Positions 49,798-58,566 are shown, numbered from the stretch's first letter. The stretch is 64,000 bases of DNA from Algiphilus sp022763315 (GCF_965249985.1 NZ_OZ252280.1); one strand, 5' to 3'. Translations and numbers: made by a program. The notes: a model not told the origin generated them from the letters alone.

Positions 49798-50748
49798 CTA
49801 AAGAGATCGGGTCGCACGGCGCAAGCGGTCGTGTATGGCCGCCCATGCCGGTTCGTCCGGCGGCAGCGCAATCAGCAAGACCTCGCAACTGGTGGCATCG
49901 GCCTCGTGCAAAGCCGCGTAAAGCGCGCGCGCATAGTCTTCGGACTGCGAGGGCATCGGCCAGAACTTCGCCACCGGCCAATTTGCGGGGCGCTGCGCAA
50001 GCAGCCCGGTACGCCGGCCTGGAAACGGCGCCTCGGCCAGCCCGGCCGGGATCCGGTAGCACGGCGTGCGCGGCGCGTAATGCGAGGCCAGGGCGCCTGG
50101 CACGCGAGGCGCTGCCGCAGCAACGGTGCCCGCAAGAAACAGGTGGCGCGCGAGCATATCGGTGGTGATGGCGCCGGGACGCAGAATGCGCGGATGTTCA
50201 CGACTGAGATCGACGATGGTCGACTCGATGCCGACCAGGCAGGGGCCGCCATCGACCACCGCCGCGATCTTTCCGGCCAGGTGTCGCCGCACATGCGCCG
50301 CCGTGGTCGGACTGATTTGACCAAAAGGATTCGCGGATGGCGCGGCCAGGCCCCGACCGAACTGTCGCAAGACGGCCTGCGGTACCGGATGTGCCGGCAC
50401 GCGTAGCGCGACGGTCGTTTGGCCGCCGGTCACCAGCGGCGAAACCGTTCGCGCGGCAGGCAGCACCAGGGTGAGCGGACCTGGCCAAAAGGCCGAAGCC
50501 AGCCGCCAGACCACCTCCGGTACCTCGGTGACCCAGTCCGACAGTTGCTCGGTGGCGGCGAGATGCACGATCAGCGGGTGATCGGCCGGGCGGCCTTTGG
50601 CGCGAAAGATCGCGCGCAAGGCATCGGGGTTGGTCGCATCGGCGGCCAACCCATAAACGGTCTCGAAAGGCAGCGCCACGAGTTCCCCCGCCCGCAGCAG
50701 GTTCACGGCGGTGGACAGATCGTCCGGGTGGGAAGTAAGTTGCAACAT
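49798..50748 (-). CDS. L-threonylcarbamoyladenylate synthase (Sua5/YwlC type)
   Basis: A 316-aa protein from ATG 50748. The YrdC domain (residues ~10-200) contains LRAGELVALPFETVYGLAAD, IFRAKGRPADHPLIVHLAAT and APSANPFGQISPTTAAHVRR. The extra C-terminal Sua5 domain (~220-316) begins APRVPGALASHYAPRTPCYR. It makes threonylcarbamoyl-AMP from Thr, bicarbonate and ATP for t6A in tRNA. It is intact although the ICE edge lies less than 110 nt after its stop. Confidence 0.92.
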   Translation of the reverse strand: MLQLTSHPDDLSTAVNLLRAGELVALPFETVYGLAADATNPDALRAIFRAKGRPADHPLIVHLAATEQLSDWVTEVPEVVWRLASAFWPGPLTLVLPAARTVSPLVTGGQTTVALRVPAHPVPQAVLRQFGRGLAAPSANPFGQISPTTAAHVRRHLAGKIAAVVDGGPCLVGIESTIVDLSREHPRILRPGAITTDMLARHLFLAGTVAAAAPRVPGALASHYAPRTPCYRIPAGLAEAPFPGRRTGLLAQRPANWPVAKFWPMPSQSEDYARALYAALHEADATSCEVLLIALPPDEPAWAAIHDRLRRATRSL

Positions 50749-50765
50749 GATCAGGACTCCCGCAT

Positions 50766-51686
50766 TTACCGCGCCATTTGGCCGTCGCCCTGCGGAACGA
50801 AGACCGCGCCGCGGGCGGCTTCCAGGACGGCGCGAACCTCCGGATGCTGGATGCGCCGTTCCGTGCTGATCAGCCAGAATGCCTCGCGCACCTCCTCCAG
50901 CCGCCCCACCTCGCTGACGCCGTAGCGCGCGCAGATCTCGTCCGAGAGGATCGCGGGCGCGGGGAAATAGCCTTCACCCGCCTGTGCAAAGACCTTCATC
51001 AGGGCGCTGTCATCGAACTCCCCGATGACCCGTGGGTACAGGCGTGACTCGCCCAGCCAGAGGTCGATCTCGCCCCGTACCGCCGCGTTCTGACCGGGCA
51101 GCAGCAGTGGCGCCCCGTTCAGACAGGCTGGAAAAGCCGCGCCGCGCCGCGCCAGCTCGGGCGCGGCAAAAAAGGCGACGGCACTTTCACCCAGCTTGCG
51201 GCTGTGGCCGCGGACCGCCAACCCTGCCGGCATCGGGCGATCGGCCAGCACCATCTCCAGCCGGTGCAGTGCCAATTCCCCGAGCAACCAGTCGATCGTG
51301 CCCTCGTGGCACACCAGCCGTATCGGCTTCTCCACCCTCTTCAGCGAAGCCAGCAACCGGTGTGTCAGCGACTTGGGGATCGCATCGGAAATACCGACGC
51401 GAAACGTAGCCATCGTCTGCTCCGGGATTGCGTTCGCCCGCAGCGAGGAGACCATCTCGTGACCCAGCGCGAAGATCTCGTCGGCGTAGGACAGCGCAAC
51501 GCGCCCCGCCTCGGTGAGTTCGAGTCCGCGTCCGGCAGGCTTGAACAAGGCCGTTCCGAGGTCGTCCTCGAGCAGCTTGATTTGGGCGCTGACGGTTTGC
51601 GGCGTCAGATGCAACTTATTGGACGCCGCCGCCACACTCCCGGCGTGGGCCACCGCCCAGAAGTAGCGCAGGTGTTTGAGATTCAT
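50766..51686 (-). CDS. nhaR: LysR-family regulator NhaR
   Basis: A 306-aa protein from ATG 51686. The start MNLKHLRYFWAVAHAGSVAA and SNKLHLTPQTVSAQIKLLED is the distinctive NhaR N-terminus, and the effector domain has HEGTIDWLLGELALHRLEMV and AEGYFPAPAILSDEICARYG-like text. E. coli NhaR activates sodium-proton antiport in response to Na+. Here it is divergent from an SbtA-SbtB bicarbonate transport operon, so it may regulate sodium-coupled bicarbonate uptake. It has a candidate LysR box upstream. Confidence 0.85.
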   Translation of the reverse strand: MNLKHLRYFWAVAHAGSVAAASNKLHLTPQTVSAQIKLLEDDLGTALFKPAGRGLELTEAGRVALSYADEIFALGHEMVSSLRANAIPEQTMATFRVGISDAIPKSLTHRLLASLKRVEKPIRLVCHEGTIDWLLGELALHRLEMVLADRPMPAGLAVRGHSRKLGESAVAFFAAPELARRGAAFPACLNGAPLLLPGQNAAVRGEIDLWLGESRLYPRVIGEFDDSALMKVFAQAGEGYFPAPAILSDEICARYGVSEVGRLEEVREAFWLISTERRIQHPEVRAVLEAARGAVFVPQGDGQMAR

Positions 51687-51695
51687 TATCTGCTA

Positions 51696-51713
51696 TTCGC
51701 AACTTTTTACGAA
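51696..51713. promoter_or_regulatory. Candidate NhaR operator in the nhaR-sbt gap
   Basis: TTCG-N10-CGAA (51696-51699, 51710-51713) is a LysR-type interrupted dyad in an AT-rich gap, 10 nt upstream of the nhaR start. A second inverted repeat GTTACC-N5-GGTAAC (51772-51788) lies nearer the divergent gene. Both are good regulator sites by shape only. Confidence 0.45.
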
Positions 51714-51877
51714 GTGTCTGTGAATTATATTCAACTTTATATGATTCATCCAGACCGTCAAAATTCACCAGGTTACCTTCCGGGTAACAACAGGACGGGT
51801 CCTGCACGGCCTTTCGCGCCTCAGGCGCTCGTGGTGAGAAGCGTCCAGTGCCCGCCACCTACGCAGGGGATGAAGAC

Positions 51878-52408
51878 ATGCCGACCGAGTCCAGAAGCGC
51901 CTTCTTGCTCGTGCGCAGCGATGGGGATCTGGAGCGCGCCAGCGAAGATCTGGCCGCTTACCTGTCGATTCTGCGCCGCCGGTTGCCCGCCAGCGACGTT
52001 GAAACCGTGCAAGGCATCTGGATCGACGAAGAAGGCGTGGCGAACTTGCCGTGCGCGCTGGTTCTGCCGGATGCGGCCGGCGCGCGGCGAACCGTCCGTA
52101 TCCTGGAGACAACAGGGATCAACGGGATCTGGATGCTGTGCTGGCTCGAGACGGCGGCAAGCGCCGTCTCCCGCGTCGACCTGGTGGCGGCGCTGTTGGA
52201 CTGCTTCGGCCATGAAGACGCGACCACGCTCGCCGCACGCTTCATCCCGGTCTTCGCAGGCAATGCGCCCGACTCCAGCGTGAGCGCGGAGCTGCAGGTG
52301 CTCGAAGCACGCTACCCGGAACTCGTGCTGCCGCCGATCTACCAGGACGCCGGCGGCAGCCTGGTCCTGCCATCGGCGCAGCCGCACGATGAAGGAACGC
52401 CATCTTGA
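51878..52408 (+). CDS. Conserved protein preceding sbtA, function unknown
   Basis: A 176-aa protein. ATG 51878 is preferred (GGGGATGAAGAC upstream); an earlier in-frame ATG is at 51848. It reads SRSAFLLVRSDGDLERASED, then LAAYLSILRRRLPASDVETV and a helical end. It is acidic with no membrane segment and no family that I recognise. Its stop overlaps the sbtA start by 4 nt, so it is the first gene of the bicarbonate operon and may be a regulatory partner. Confidence 0.7.
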   Translation: MPTESRSAFLLVRSDGDLERASEDLAAYLSILRRRLPASDVETVQGIWIDEEGVANLPCALVLPDAAGARRTVRILETTGINGIWMLCWLETAASAVSRVDLVAALLDCFGHEDATTLAARFIPVFAGNAPDSSVSAELQVLEARYPELVLPPIYQDAGGSLVLPSAQPHDEGTPS

Positions 52409-53364
52409 GCACCCTCGACCCCGTCCTGCTGTTCTTCCTGCTCGGCTTGGCCGCTGGCCTGCTGCGCTCGGAGCTGCGACTGCCCGCGGCCGTCTATGAA
52501 CTGGTGAGCATGCTGCTGCTGCTCGCCATCGGCCTCAAGGGCGGCATCGAACTCGCCAGGCAACCCTTCGGTGACCTCGCGCTGCAAGCCCTCGCGGTCA
52601 TGGCGATGGGCGTACTGTTGCCGCTGGTCGCCTTTCCGGTGCTGCGGTTCATGGGGCGTTTCCCCCGTGCGGACGCGGCATCCGTTGCCGCCCACTATGG
52701 CTCGGTGAGCGTCGGCACCTATGCCGTCGCCACCACCTATTTCGCCAGCCGGCAGATCGAGTTCGAGTCGCACATGCCGTTCCTGCTCGCCGTGCTGGAG
52801 ATCCCGGCCATCCTGGTGGGGATCCTGCTGGCCCGCGGGTTCTCCCGTGACATGCGGATCGGCACGGTCGCGCATGAGGTGTTTCTGGGCAAGGGCATCG
52901 TGCTGCTCGTCGGCGGGCTGCTGATCGGCTGGGCCGCCGGCCCGGAGGGACTGACTTCCGTCAAGCCGCTGTTCTTCGATCTGTTCAAGGGCATCCTCGC
53001 GTTGTTCCTGCTGGAGATGGGGCTCATCGCGGCCGCCCAGTTCGGCAGTCTGCGGCAGCACGGTCCATTCCTCGTGCTGTTCGGTATCGGCATGCCGCTC
53101 GTCTCCTCCGTGGTGGGTATTGCGCTGGGATTGGGGCTCGGGCTGTCGCTGGGCGGCACGGCGATGCTGGGCATCCTGGCCGCGAGCGCCTCTTACATCG
53201 CCGTACCGGCGGCCATGCGCATCTCGGTGCCGGAAGCGAACCCGACGCTGTCGCTGGCCGCCTCATTGGGCGTCACTTTCCCGTTCAACGTCCTGGTCGG
53301 CATTCCGCTCTATCACGCCATGGCGACGCAAGCATTCGCCCTGACCGGAGGTCTCGGCTCATGA
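52405..53364 (+). CDS. sbtA: Sodium-dependent bicarbonate permease SbtA
   Basis: A 319-aa protein with a TTG start overlapping the preceding stop. About ten membrane helices; the repeats contain LVSMLLLLAIGLKGGIELAR, AAHYGSVSVGTYAVATTYFA and ASASYIAVPAAMRISVPEAN, the paired SbtA core motifs. It imports bicarbonate with Na+ at the inner membrane, feeding a carbon-concentrating mechanism or carboxylases. The next gene overlaps by 4 nt and encodes its PII-like partner. Confidence 0.9.
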   Translation: MSTLDPVLLFFLLGLAAGLLRSELRLPAAVYELVSMLLLLAIGLKGGIELARQPFGDLALQALAVMAMGVLLPLVAFPVLRFMGRFPRADAASVAAHYGSVSVGTYAVATTYFASRQIEFESHMPFLLAVLEIPAILVGILLARGFSRDMRIGTVAHEVFLGKGIVLLVGGLLIGWAAGPEGLTSVKPLFFDLFKGILALFLLEMGLIAAAQFGSLRQHGPFLVLFGIGMPLVSSVVGIALGLGLGLSLGGTAMLGILAASASYIAVPAAMRISVPEANPTLSLAASLGVTFPFNVLVGIPLYHAMATQAFALTGGLGS

Positions 53365-53663
53365 ACAGCTCAACACGCAAACTGCTCACCATCATTACCG
53401 AATCGGCCCTGGAAAGGATATTGGTTGAGGAGATCGAGCGCTTGGGGGCGCACGGCTTCACCATCACCGACGCCCGCGGCAAGGGAAGTCGCGGGCCGCG
53501 CAACGCCGCCTGGGACGAAAGCAGCAACATCCGCATCGAAATCCTGTGCGACGCCGAGATCGCCGACGCCATCGCAAGGCATCTGCGGGCGCGCTACTAC
53601 GACGATTACGGCATGGTGCTGTTCGTCAACGACGTGTCGGTACTGAGGCCGGAGAAGTTCTGA
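53361..53663 (+). CDS. sbtB: SbtB-type PII-like regulator
   Basis: A 100-aa protein. KLLTIITESALERILVEEIE, then GAHGFTITDARGKGSRGPRN and YYDDYGMVLFVNDVSVLRPE show the PII-like ferredoxin fold with the GxGSRG-type T-loop base found in SbtB. In cyanobacteria SbtB trimers bind adenine nucleotides, including cAMP and ATP/ADP, and gate SbtA. Translational overlap with sbtA supports that role. There is no C-terminal redox loop extension. Confidence 0.85.
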   Translation: MNSSTRKLLTIITESALERILVEEIERLGAHGFTITDARGKGSRGPRNAAWDESSNIRIEILCDAEIADAIARHLRARYYDDYGMVLFVNDVSVLRPEKF

Positions 53664-53763
53664 TGCAGATAACGACAGGCGCCGCGATGTCCGCTGCACG
53701 CCCCTCGAAGGAGTGGTGGCTCCGGGCCGTAACGTGCGGCAAACGTCCGTCAACGGGGGAGAA

Positions 53764-54384
53764 ATGGGTAGGCTGAACACTTCTGGATTGCTGACGCAAG
53801 CCGTTTCGAGCCTGCGAACCATTCGTACGCGCACCTGGCTGATATTGGGGGCCATCGTCGTGGTCATCACAGGCCTGATCGTCTGGGCCGGTATCGCGTT
53901 GCTGTCCTGGATGTGGGCGCAGGCGCCGGCCGCGACGGAAATGGGCAAACGCGCGGTCACCCAGGGTGCAACCAGGATCGAGCAGGTGGCGCCGGATCTG
54001 AAGGCGCAGGCCGAGCGTTGGCTGCCGGGCGTCAAGGAACAGGTCGACCGCTGGGTGCCAGGGCTCGGTGCCGAGCCGCCGGCGCGCGACGTCAGCGGCG
54101 CCGACCCCGGACCGGTCCCACGTTATCCCGGCCTGGTGCGCAGCCATTACGCGAGCGATGGCGGAACGATCGACGTGCACTACGCGGGACGCGCCGATTT
54201 CGACGCGGTGCTCGCGCACTATGTGCGGGGTTTTGCCGGCGCCGGCTACGTGCAGGAGGTGATCTCCGCCACACCCGATGCGGAACGGCACCGGTTCCAG
54301 CGCGGCGGCGAGTCCTTCGACCTGGCGTTGACGCGCCGTCCCGGCGGCGCGATCGAAGTCCGTCTGCAACAGCCGCGGCAATGA
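53764..54384 (+). CDS. Membrane-anchored protein, function unknown
   Basis: A 206-aa protein from ATG 53764 (GGGGGAG upstream). One membrane helix lies at ~25-50 (WLILGAIVVVITGLIVWAGI), followed by Ala/Glu-rich helices and a C-terminal domain with HYASDGGTIDVHYAGRADFD and RFQRGGESFDLALTRRPGG. It is probably periplasmic. No family is recognised. It is followed after 16 nt by the htpX remnant. Confidence 0.65.
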   Translation: MGRLNTSGLLTQAVSSLRTIRTRTWLILGAIVVVITGLIVWAGIALLSWMWAQAPAATEMGKRAVTQGATRIEQVAPDLKAQAERWLPGVKEQVDRWVPGLGAEPPARDVSGADPGPVPRYPGLVRSHYASDGGTIDVHYAGRADFDAVLAHYVRGFAGAGYVQEVISATPDAERHRFQRGGESFDLALTRRPGGAIEVRLQQPRQ

Positions 54385-54400
54385 TCCCAGGGACCCGGGC

Positions 54401-54610
54401 ATGAAACGTGTCGTCCTGTTTCTCGCCACCAACCTGGCGGGCCGCGACAACATGATCGCGGCGCTGGAGCGTTTGAACAGCCTGCATCCGCAGCCGCTGC
54501 CCGCCAAGCTGGCGGCCTTCGGCATCGTCGGCGGACTCAAGTGCCTGTTCATGACCCATCCGCCGCTGGAGCAGCGCATCGCCGCGCTGAAGGCGGGCGC
54601 GGGACGCTGA
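54401..54610 (+). pseudogene. htpX: Internally deleted htpX (membrane metalloprotease) remnant
   Basis: A 69-aa frame. The first 13 residues MKRVVLFLATNLA are the HtpX N-terminus. From residue 15 the text RDNMIAALERLNSLHPQPLP and MTHPPLEQRIAALKAG is the HtpX C-terminus. About 220 central residues, including the membrane helices and the HExxH zinc site, are missing with the frame kept. It cannot be a protease. It is followed by an overlapping TGATG junction to the channel gene, so it may persist for translational coupling. Confidence 0.75.
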
Positions 54611-55467
54611 TGGAGACCGTCGCGCATTCCGCATCCGCCTCTACGCATGAACGACTGCGCACGTTCATCGAGCATCGCCGCGTGCAGGGCGCCATCATCG
54701 CCCTGATCCTGATCAACGCGGTGCTGCTCGGCCTGGAGACCTGGCCGGCCGCGATGGCGGTAGCCGGCGGCTTGATCGTTCACCTCGACCGCGCCATCCT
54801 GGCGGTGTTCGTGGTGGAGATCGGCCTGCGACTTTTCCTCTACCGCCGGGCCTTCTGGCGCGATCCCTGGAGCGTATTCGACTTCGTCGTCGTCGCCATC
54901 GCGCTGATGCCGGCCACCGGCCAGTTCGCCGTGCTGCGCGCCTTGCGCGTGCTGCGCGTGCTGCGGCTGCTGACCATGGTGCCCTCCATGCGGCGGGTGG
55001 TGGGCGCATTGCTGGGCGCGGTGCCGGGGTTGCTGTCCATCGGCCTGGTGTTGCTGATCGTCTATTACGTGTTCGCGGTGATCGCCACCAACCTGTTCGC
55101 CGCCGACTACCCGCAATGGTTCGGCCACCTCGGCCGCTCGTTCTACACCCTGTTCCAGATCATGACCCTGGAAAGCTGGTCGATGGGCATCGCCCGTCCG
55201 GTGATGGAAAACTTCCCTTATGCCTGGGCGTTCTTCGTGCCCTTCATTCTGGTGGCGACCTTCACCATGCTCAACCTGTTCATTGCCATCATCGTCAATG
55301 CCATGCAGAGCTTCACCGAGAAGGAGCAGCAGGAGACGGTCGCGGCGGTCGAACAGGCCCGCGAGCACATCGAAGCGGATCTGCATGCCGAAGTGCGTGC
55401 CATGCGCGAAGATATCCGCGAACTGAGGACGCTGTTGTCGCAACAGCCCGCCGCAAACGAAAAGTGA
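54610..55467 (+). CDS. Voltage-gated sodium channel (NaChBac/NavMs type)
   Basis: A 285-aa protein from ATG 54610. Six transmembrane helices: S4 carries arginines every third residue (FAVLRALRVLRVLRLLTM). The pore selectivity filter TLESWSMGIARPVM matches bacterial Nav channels (TLESW with Glu at the filter). The cytoplasmic tail is a coiled coil (VAAVEQAREHIEADLHAEVR), which assembles the homotetramer. It conducts Na+ upon depolarisation. The operon partners VC0807-like, amphi-Trp and TerB-like suggest membrane or ion homeostasis. Confidence 0.92.
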   Translation: METVAHSASASTHERLRTFIEHRRVQGAIIALILINAVLLGLETWPAAMAVAGGLIVHLDRAILAVFVVEIGLRLFLYRRAFWRDPWSVFDFVVVAIALMPATGQFAVLRALRVLRVLRLLTMVPSMRRVVGALLGAVPGLLSIGLVLLIVYYVFAVIATNLFAADYPQWFGHLGRSFYTLFQIMTLESWSMGIARPVMENFPYAWAFFVPFILVATFTMLNLFIAIIVNAMQSFTEKEQQETVAAVEQAREHIEADLHAEVRAMREDIRELRTLLSQQPAANEK

Positions 55468-55475
55468 GCCCCGCC

Positions 55476-56186
55476 ATGACCGACACCGCCGCCGCCTCTA
55501 AACCCGCCGCCAATCCGCTGATCGAACTGCTGATCACCCTGATCATCCCCTCGATCATCCTGATGAAGCTCTCCAGCCCGGAGGAGGATCTGGGCGTCCT
55601 CAACGCGCTGCTGCTGGCGCTGGCTTTCCCGCTCGCCTGGGGCGCGCGGGATTTGCTTACCCGGCGCAAGCTCAACCTGTTCGCCGCGCTGGGCCTGGTC
55701 AGCATCCTGCTCACCGGCGGCATCGGCCTGCTGCAACTGGACACGCAGTGGCTGGCGATCAAGGAAGCGGCGGTTCCCGGCCTGATCGGCCTGGCCGTGG
55801 TCGTCTCCGCCTATACCCGCAAGCCGCTGGTGCGGGTGCTGCTGTTCAGCCCGGCGTTGATGAACGTCGAGCGGATACAGCAGAACCTGGGCCAGCGCGG
55901 CACCGGCGACGTCTTCGAGGCCCGCCTGAAAGCGGCCACCTGGATGCTGGGCGCTTCCTTCTTCTTCTCCGCGGCGATGAACTACCTGCTCGCCACCTGG
56001 ATCGTCGTCAGCCCGGCCGGCACCCCCGCCTTCAACGAAGAGCTGGGGCGGCTCACCCTGTTTAGCTATCCCATGATCGCGCTGCCCTCCATGTTGATCA
56101 TGATGGCCGCGCTCTATTTCCTGGCGCGCTCCCTCCGCGAGTTGGCCGGACTGAAACTCACCGAAGCACTGAAAGGACACGCATGA
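55476..56186 (+). CDS. VC0807-family membrane protein
   Basis: A 236-aa protein from ATG 55476, with about six helices. IELLITLIIPSIILMKLSSP, then RKLNLFAALGLVSILLTGGI and SPAGTPAFNEELGRLTLFSY match the VC0807 family, which is distantly like septation protein A. No activity is known. It overlaps the amphi-Trp gene by 4 nt. Confidence 0.7.
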   Translation: MTDTAAASKPAANPLIELLITLIIPSIILMKLSSPEEDLGVLNALLLALAFPLAWGARDLLTRRKLNLFAALGLVSILLTGGIGLLQLDTQWLAIKEAAVPGLIGLAVVVSAYTRKPLVRVLLFSPALMNVERIQQNLGQRGTGDVFEARLKAATWMLGASFFFSAAMNYLLATWIVVSPAGTPAFNEELGRLTLFSYPMIALPSMLIMMAALYFLARSLRELAGLKLTEALKGHA

Positions 56187-56410
56187 ACAGCAAACCTGAA
56201 CGCGATGTGGAAAAAACCTACCCCCTGCCGGAGTTCATTGCGAAATTGCGGCGCCTGGCCGATGCGCTCGAACAGGGCGAACGCTTTGAAATCCAGATCG
56301 CGGGCGAAAGAATCTCGGTGCCGGTGCGGGCGGTCTGCAACATCGAACACGAACGGGAAGGCGAGTCGGAAGAAATCGAATTCCAGATCAAATGGAAGAA
56401 CCCGCAATGA
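56183..56410 (+). CDS. amphi-Trp domain protein
   Basis: A 75-aa protein. TYPLPEFIAKLRRLADALEQ and FEIQIAGERISVPVRA followed by EIEFQIKWKNP is the amphi-Trp domain, with the hallmark Trp in the last strand. These small proteins occur in many archaea and bacteria without an assigned function. It overlaps both neighbours by 4 nt. Confidence 0.8.
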   Translation: MNSKPERDVEKTYPLPEFIAKLRRLADALEQGERFEIQIAGERISVPVRAVCNIEHEREGESEEIEFQIKWKNPQ

Positions 56411-57405
56411 ACCCCGAACAGCAGAAAGCCATCCTCGCCATCGCCCTCCACGCCGCCTTCGCCGACGGCGCCAAGCACGACCGCGAGCGCGAGGAAATCC
56501 GCCGCATCGCCGAGTCGCTGGGCGGCGAAGCGGGCGCGCCTGATCTCGCCCGCCTCTATCAGGACGTGCTGCTCAAGCGCATCAGCCTGGATGCCGCCGT
56601 TACCGCGTTGCAAGACCCCGGCGAGCACCCTGAAGGGCATGAACGCCAGCTGGCCTATGAAATGGCGGTGTGCGTGTGCGACGCCGACGGTCGCCAGAGC
56701 GAGGCCGAGCAGCGCTTCCTGAACGAGCTGAAAGCCCTGTTGAAGCTCGATGCGGGGCAGACCGCCGCCTTCGAGCGCGAGGCCGACGCCATTGTCGAGC
56801 TCAGCGAGGCCGCGGCCCCCGTAGCCGCGGCAGGCGCCGCCGCTGTAGCCGCCGCGCCCGGGCCGGTGGTGGCGGCGCAGCCGAACGTGTCCGAGGCGGA
56901 ACTCGACAAGTCCATCCTCAACTACGCCTTGATGAACGGTGCGCTGGAACTACTGCCGCAGTCCTGGGCATCGATGGCCATCATCCCGCTGCAGATCAAG
57001 ATGGTCTACGGCATCGGCAGCGCCCACGGCGTCCAGCTCGACCAGGGCCACATCAAGGAATTCATCGCCGCCGCCGGGGTCGGCCTCACCTCGCAATATC
57101 TGGAGCAGTTCGGCCGCAAGCTGCTGGGCGGCCTGCTCGGCAAGGCAGCGGGCAGGACCTTCGGCAAGGTGGGAAGCGCGGCCACCGGCATGGCGTTCTC
57201 CTTCGCCACCACCTACGCCCTGGGGCAGCTCGCCAAACGCTATTACGCCGGCGGCCGGGTGATGAATACGGTGATGCTTAAGGATACGTTCCAGAACCTG
57301 CTCGGCCCCGCCAAGCAGATGCAAACGCAATACCTGCCCCAGATCCAGCAACAGGCTGCAACGCTCGATATGGGGCGGGTCATGGCCATGGTGCGCGGGC
57401 GGTGA
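56407..57405 (+). CDS. TerB-like domain protein with hydrophobic C-terminal half
   Basis: A 332-aa protein from ATG 56407. Residues ~1-120 match a TerB/DUF533-type helical metal-binding domain (ILAIALHAAFADGAKHDRER, then MAVCVCDADGRQSEAEQRFL). An Ala/Pro linker at ~135-160 leads to a DUF697-like part (MAIIPLQIKMVYGIGSAHGV, then TYALGQLAKRYYAGGRVM) that inserts in membranes in related proteins. It may couple stress or ion sensing to the membrane. Confidence 0.7.
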   Translation: MNPEQQKAILAIALHAAFADGAKHDREREEIRRIAESLGGEAGAPDLARLYQDVLLKRISLDAAVTALQDPGEHPEGHERQLAYEMAVCVCDADGRQSEAEQRFLNELKALLKLDAGQTAAFEREADAIVELSEAAAPVAAAGAAAVAAAPGPVVAAQPNVSEAELDKSILNYALMNGALELLPQSWASMAIIPLQIKMVYGIGSAHGVQLDQGHIKEFIAAAGVGLTSQYLEQFGRKLLGGLLGKAAGRTFGKVGSAATGMAFSFATTYALGQLAKRYYAGGRVMNTVMLKDTFQNLLGPAKQMQTQYLPQIQQQAATLDMGRVMAMVRGR

Positions 57406-57471
57406 TCGGCGATGCGGGTTTTCCCCACAGTGCGCGCATCTTTTGGTCAGACTTCTTGAGGCTTTGATTTC

Positions 57472-58566
57472 ATGACGCTTACGGTTGTTGTTTTTCTGGT
57501 GCTGGGCCTGGTGCTGCTGGTGGCTGGCGCCGAGTTGCTGGTGCGCGGCGCCGCGCGCCTCGCGGCCCGTTTCGGGATTTCGCCGCTGGTGATCGGACTC
57601 ACCGTGGTCGCCTTCGGCACCAGTTCGCCGGAGCTGGCGGTCAGCGTTCAGTCCGGTCTTTCGGGACAGGCAGACATCGCCGTCGGCAACATCGTTGGCA
57701 GCAACATCTTCAACGTGCTGGTGGTGCTCGGGCTTTCTGCGCTCATCGCGCCGCTGGTGGTTCAGCAGCAGCTCGTCCGCTTCGACGTGCCGCTGGTGAT
57801 CGGTGTGTCGGTGCTGTTTTGGGTCATGGCGCTCGATGGCCGCATCGGCCTGTTCGATGGTCTGCTGCTCACGGCCGGCATCGTGGCCTATACGGTCTTC
57901 GCTATCCGCCAGAGTCGCCAGGAAAGCCCGGAAATACAGGCCGAATATGCGCAGGAGCCCGGCGGCGGCGCGAGCGCATGGATCGACCGGTTGCCGGTGC
58001 AGATCGTCTTCATCGCCGCAGGCCTGGTGCTGCTCGTGCTCGGCGCCACCTGGCTGGTCGACAGCGCGGTGGCGATCGCGCACGCCCTAGGGGTGAGCGA
58101 GATCGTCATCGGCCTGACCATCGTCGCCGTCGGCACCAGCCTGCCCGAGCTGGCCACTTCCCTGGTGGCCGCGCTGCGCGGCGAGCGCGACATCGCCGTG
58201 GGCAACGTGATCGGCAGCAGCCTGTTCAATCTCCTGGCAATCGCCGGCATCGCCGCCTTGGTCACGCCCGGCGGGCTCGACGTGGCCGCCGCGCTGGTCC
58301 GCTTCGATCTGCCGGTGATGATCGCGGTGGCGCTCGCGTGCCTGCCCATCTTCGCCACCGGCCACCGGATCGCGCGCTGGGAGGGGGCGCTGTTCCTCGG
58401 CTATTACGCCGTCTATGTGTCGTACCTGATTCTTGCGGCCACGCAGCACATGGCACTGCCGGCGTACAGCGCCACCATGCTGGGCTTCGTGCTGCCGCTC
58501 ACAGTCGTCACGCTGATTGTGCTGCTGGCGCGCCATCGGACGCTGCCGACCGCTGCGGCGCCATGA
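57472..58566 (+). CDS. Calcium/sodium antiporter (CaCA family, YrbG-like)
   Basis: A 364-aa protein from ATG 57472 with two homologous halves. The alpha-1 repeat reads VVAFGTSSPELAVSVQSG and VGNIVGSNIFNVLVVLG. The alpha-2 repeat reads VAVGTSLPELATSLVAAL and VGNVIGSSLFNLLAIAG, with the cation-ligand Glu in each SPELA/LPELA. About ten helices; it exchanges Ca2+ for Na+ or H+ at the inner membrane. It overlaps the DUF6671 gene by 4 nt. Confidence 0.92.
   Translation: MTLTVVVFLVLGLVLLVAGAELLVRGAARLAARFGISPLVIGLTVVAFGTSSPELAVSVQSGLSGQADIAVGNIVGSNIFNVLVVLGLSALIAPLVVQQQLVRFDVPLVIGVSVLFWVMALDGRIGLFDGLLLTAGIVAYTVFAIRQSRQESPEIQAEYAQEPGGGASAWIDRLPVQIVFIAAGLVLLVLGATWLVDSAVAIAHALGVSEIVIGLTIVAVGTSLPELATSLVAALRGERDIAVGNVIGSSLFNLLAIAGIAALVTPGGLDVAAALVRFDLPVMIAVALACLPIFATGHRIARWEGALFLGYYAVYVSYLILAATQHMALPAYSATMLGFVLPLTVVTLIVLLARHRTLPTAAAP

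Noticed and set aside
53626..55443. A 605-aa minus-strand frame across sbtB to the sodium channel
   Set aside because: It runs antisense to at least three recognisable genes and has a His/Gln/Arg/Asp-rich product without motifs.
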